Shown here in pieces: positions 21,198 to 23,774 of a stretch of DNA of 23,774 nt; the stretch's first letter is position 1, and every line of letters begins with the position of its first letter. The stretch covers positions 1-23,774 of the forward strand of contig QXVZ01015645.1 of the NCBI GenBank assembly GCA_008931825.1, read 5' to 3'. Source of the stretch: Phallusia fumigata (Eukaryota; Chordata; Ascidiacea; Phlebobranchia; Ascidiidae). Below the pieces are notes generated by a model. The model worked only from the letters and a program-made list of their open reading frames with translations, was not told the DNA's origin and searched no databases. The position numbers and the translations under genes were made by a program.

Positions 21198-21825
21198 GTC
21201 GCCTCCAGTGTTTCTTTGTTTATTTCTCGTCACTACAATCTAACAATGCGCGGGCTCCTCACTCATCAAAGGCCTCCTCTCGATAGCTGCAAGTTCGGCG
21301 TCGTGCAATACATATGTTCCATTACACCCTGACAGTAAAAAATTAACGCTGGTACAGTCTGTTTCACATTGTGATGATGCCAAGTATGAAGTCTCATCTG
21401 CTTTTGATATTACAAACTGCCATTTTTGTTGTCACTGTTCTGGCGCGTGCATGCTGGATATCGTTTGTATTTGTTTTTAAGATTATATTCGTACTATTAA
21501 TGTTGCTGAAGTGAACACGGTAGCTGCACACTCTGTGCACTTTGTCAAAGCAGTGGAAATTCAAACGGTTAGAAGTCACTACCTCCATTTAAACATTCAG
21601 AGAACTGATTTAACACACATTAATTCCTGTAAGTGGTACTGGATTTGTTTTTGCATAACATTTCGACAACGTTTTATTCTATCTTTTCTCGTGTTTCTGT
21701 CTTGCACTAACACACTAAAAACCCGTTTGTTGTTTCGTGCCTTGGTCCGTGCAATTTTGCAGTTTAAATAGCGTCCCGCTGCTGATCATGTGCAGAAGTT
21801 TTAATAAACAAATTCGTATTTTCGA
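21198..21825 (+). other. Nk4 3' untranslated region (probable)
   Basis: AT-rich sequence after the stop codon. It has no good coding frame and ends at the first canonical poly(A) signal about 610 bases downstream. Its extent is inferred from that signal only. Confidence 0.5.
21803..21808 (+). terminator. AATAAA polyadenylation signal, probable Nk4 3' end
   Basis: First canonical AATAAA after the Nk4 stop, followed about 10-20 bases later by a T-rich tract (GTATTTTCG). The cleavage site would be near 21820-21830. A later AATAAA at 23178-23183 has a better GU-rich downstream element (TGTGTTCT), so a longer 3' end cannot be excluded. Confidence 0.45.
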
Positions 21826-21829
21826 ATTC

Positions 21830-23774
21830 ATGCCAAAAGTCGCATTGCATAACATTTCAGCGTGAAAGTAAAGCAGTGTTAGTCGGCGGATCAAAAGCCA
21901 CAAAGCGACAGGAAAGTCTCTTCAAAACTTGCGCAAGAATCGTTTAAGGAATCTTGTTCAGCTCTCTTGTAAACACGAAGTAATTGCCGCGTTGCGAAGC
22001 CCGAAATACGAAAGCCGCGTGATTGACGCGAACGAGATGCAAAGCCATTGTTCAGCCTCCAACCGCCACCGTACGATTATCAACAGTGACGGTGGTCTGG
22101 AACGCCAACGCATCAACGCGATTCCACTTTTCCTTCGTCCCCATCCGCGCTCTTGTCTATTTGCGTAATTAATTGACGTCGAATTGGACAGGGAAGCCAC
22201 CCACCAACCCAGGCACCGCGCAGTGACAAAGGATTCCGTTCAGTTTATCTCACCCAGCCCAGTCGGTGTGACGCCATTCGCTGTCCGGATTTTCTTTATC
22301 GCTTGTCTCTGCTGCTGTCAATGTCTTTCCGTCCCCTACACTAACAAAGTGCGCCTCTAAACGACACGATAAACAGTTTGCAACCAGCGCCTTGTAACTG
22401 CTACAAACTAGGCGGATAAAAATGTGTCAAGTCCTTTAGAGCACGTAGGAAACAAGCAGTAACGAGGCATGGTTTTGTTTGTTTAGAGTGGATGAGCTTA
22501 CTTGAAGTGTAAGCCAGAGTTTAGCTGATATCCGAAATCGTGTTTATGTTGTTGAAAAAGAATTTGACACAAGACTACAAGAAATCCCCCTAAGCCTGTG
22601 CCGGGTGAAAATCACAGCATTATAGGCAGCTTTAAATCTGTTACAAGCCAGTATTCAAAGCAATTTTAAATTCAAATCCGAGCCGGTTGTTGATTTCGAA
22701 ACTGATAGCGGACTTAGGTTTCCCAGCCCCGACGTCACCCTGGGACATTAAACTCCAATGTTTTCGCTCTTGGAGTTTACTGTTGCATCGGATCGCGTGA
22801 AAGCCCTTAAAAACGGAGGCGCTCGGCGGCCCTGGGTCAAGTGCCATAAGGCTCGTCCGTCCCGCCTCATGTGACAGCCCCAGCTCCGACGGGGTATTCA
22901 AGACCACAACCGACAAATCAAGAGAGGCTAACGTTCGCGGTCGATTTGCAAAAGTGCGGATTTCTTGAGGCCTAGTTGTCTGCGGCAGTGGCACCGAAAC
23001 TCGTTCTGTGTGCCAGTGGAGAAGCAAGTTTTCTTACAAAATGTTTGCATGTCTGTTTAAAACCCACTGCCAACTGCCATTGTATTTCGAATGTACGACG
23101 GTCATACACTAAATATGAACGAATAAGAAACAATTAAATCAACGTGTTTTTTTTGTTTTTTGGCCAAAAGACGCTCAATAAAAGTTGTAAACATTATTGT
23201 GTGTTCTCATAATAGCCAAAATAAAAATAACGTGTAAGATGCCGATTGTCGAACAATACTCACTCAACGTTATTACCTATTGCATTCTCGGATTAGAAAT
23301 GAATGTTTTGAGTTTCGCCTTAACAATCCTATTTCCGAATCCCGAATATCCGCCCCTGCGTCCTTATTACAACCGTAAAGCAGCGACAATGATGAGGCCG
23401 TATCCCGTTACAGCGCCAGGCAGACTGGAGGGGACAGTCGTCAGGCAACGGGCGAATGGGCAGGAATTATTCGACCCCCGGAACGCGATAGTTCACCCAA
23501 CAAAAGCCTTAAGATAACGTTTGGTTGTCGCCACGCTTCTGCTGGCCCCTGTCCGTGAGAAAACTCGGTCGCTCGCCGGCAAGTCTCCTCCACTGTAACA
23601 CGACTTGATGCTAGCGGGGCGGTTGACTATTCCTGTTTGTCACACAAAGAAAGATTAGGCTTTTATGTTGTCGATAGCAATGACGAATCAAAGGATGAAT
23701 GGCCAGGATTCAAAGTTGGAGAGTTTTGATTTAAACTTACACAATGAATGGAACTGAACGGAAACATTCGGGAA
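21830..23774. other. Non-coding downstream region
   Basis: No gene recognised. A GC-richer block (about 22690-23010) carries a minus-strand frame of about 130 codons (23033-22641) with no ATG at its start and no familiar motif. An AATAAA at 23178-23183 with a GU-rich element after it is a plausible + strand poly(A) site. GGTGTGA, a T-box core, occurs near 22265. I see no repeats or RNA genes here. Confidence 0.5.

Noticed and set aside
22641..23033. About 130-codon minus-strand frame downstream of Nk4
   Set aside because: No ATG at the start, no motif, GC-rich context. Kept only as a note, since conservation data could revive it.

Overview
This is eukaryotic nuclear DNA: intron-containing genes, long AT-leaning non-coding stretches, no operons and no prokaryotic signals. 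The one gene I recognise firmly is an Nk4 (tinman/Nkx2-5 class) homeobox gene on the + strand. Its first coding exon is 13622-14729 and its second is 20392-21197, separated by a 5.66 kb intron, and together they predict 637 residues. The host is a chordate or other deuterostome-like animal. Unmerged, partly divergent duplicate contig ends and the compact neighbouring introns suggest a highly heterozygous ascidian tunicate (Ciona-like). The species call is inference only.

Layout. Positions 1 to about 2730 hold a minus-strand gene that runs off the left edge. Three exons can be modelled with matching phases: 2726-2494, 2148-507 and 352-115. A further acceptor sits at the window edge. The product is a charged, Arg/His-rich protein of unknown function. 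About 2.73-13.5 kb is intergenic and is the likely cis-regulatory territory of Nk4. It holds a TATA box with a 42-codon small ORF (6911-7086) and a consensus 5' splice site (7338). It also holds a degenerate tandem repeat (8648-8845) and a GATA/T-box/NKE site group (11148-11302). Nk4 occupies about 13.5-21.8 kb. From 21.83 kb to the end I see no supportable gene.

Assembly quality. Four single-N positions (1529, 6596, 12552, 19403) each separate two copies of the same sequence, of 588, 112, 113 and about 715-723 bp. Three pairs look exact by eye. The fourth is partly divergent. These look like contig ends or alleles joined without merging, so about 1.5 kb of the window is probably redundant. 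The first duplication breaks the reading frame of the minus-strand gene, and the last inflates the Nk4 intron.

Function. Nk4 is a heart and pharyngeal mesoderm/endoderm transcription factor. Its TN (Groucho-binding) motif, homeodomain and NK2-specific domain are all intact. The rest of the window is best read as its regulatory surroundings plus one unrelated neighbour. I found no transposon with coding capacity, tRNA, rRNA or CRISPR array, and no convincing new multi-gene system.
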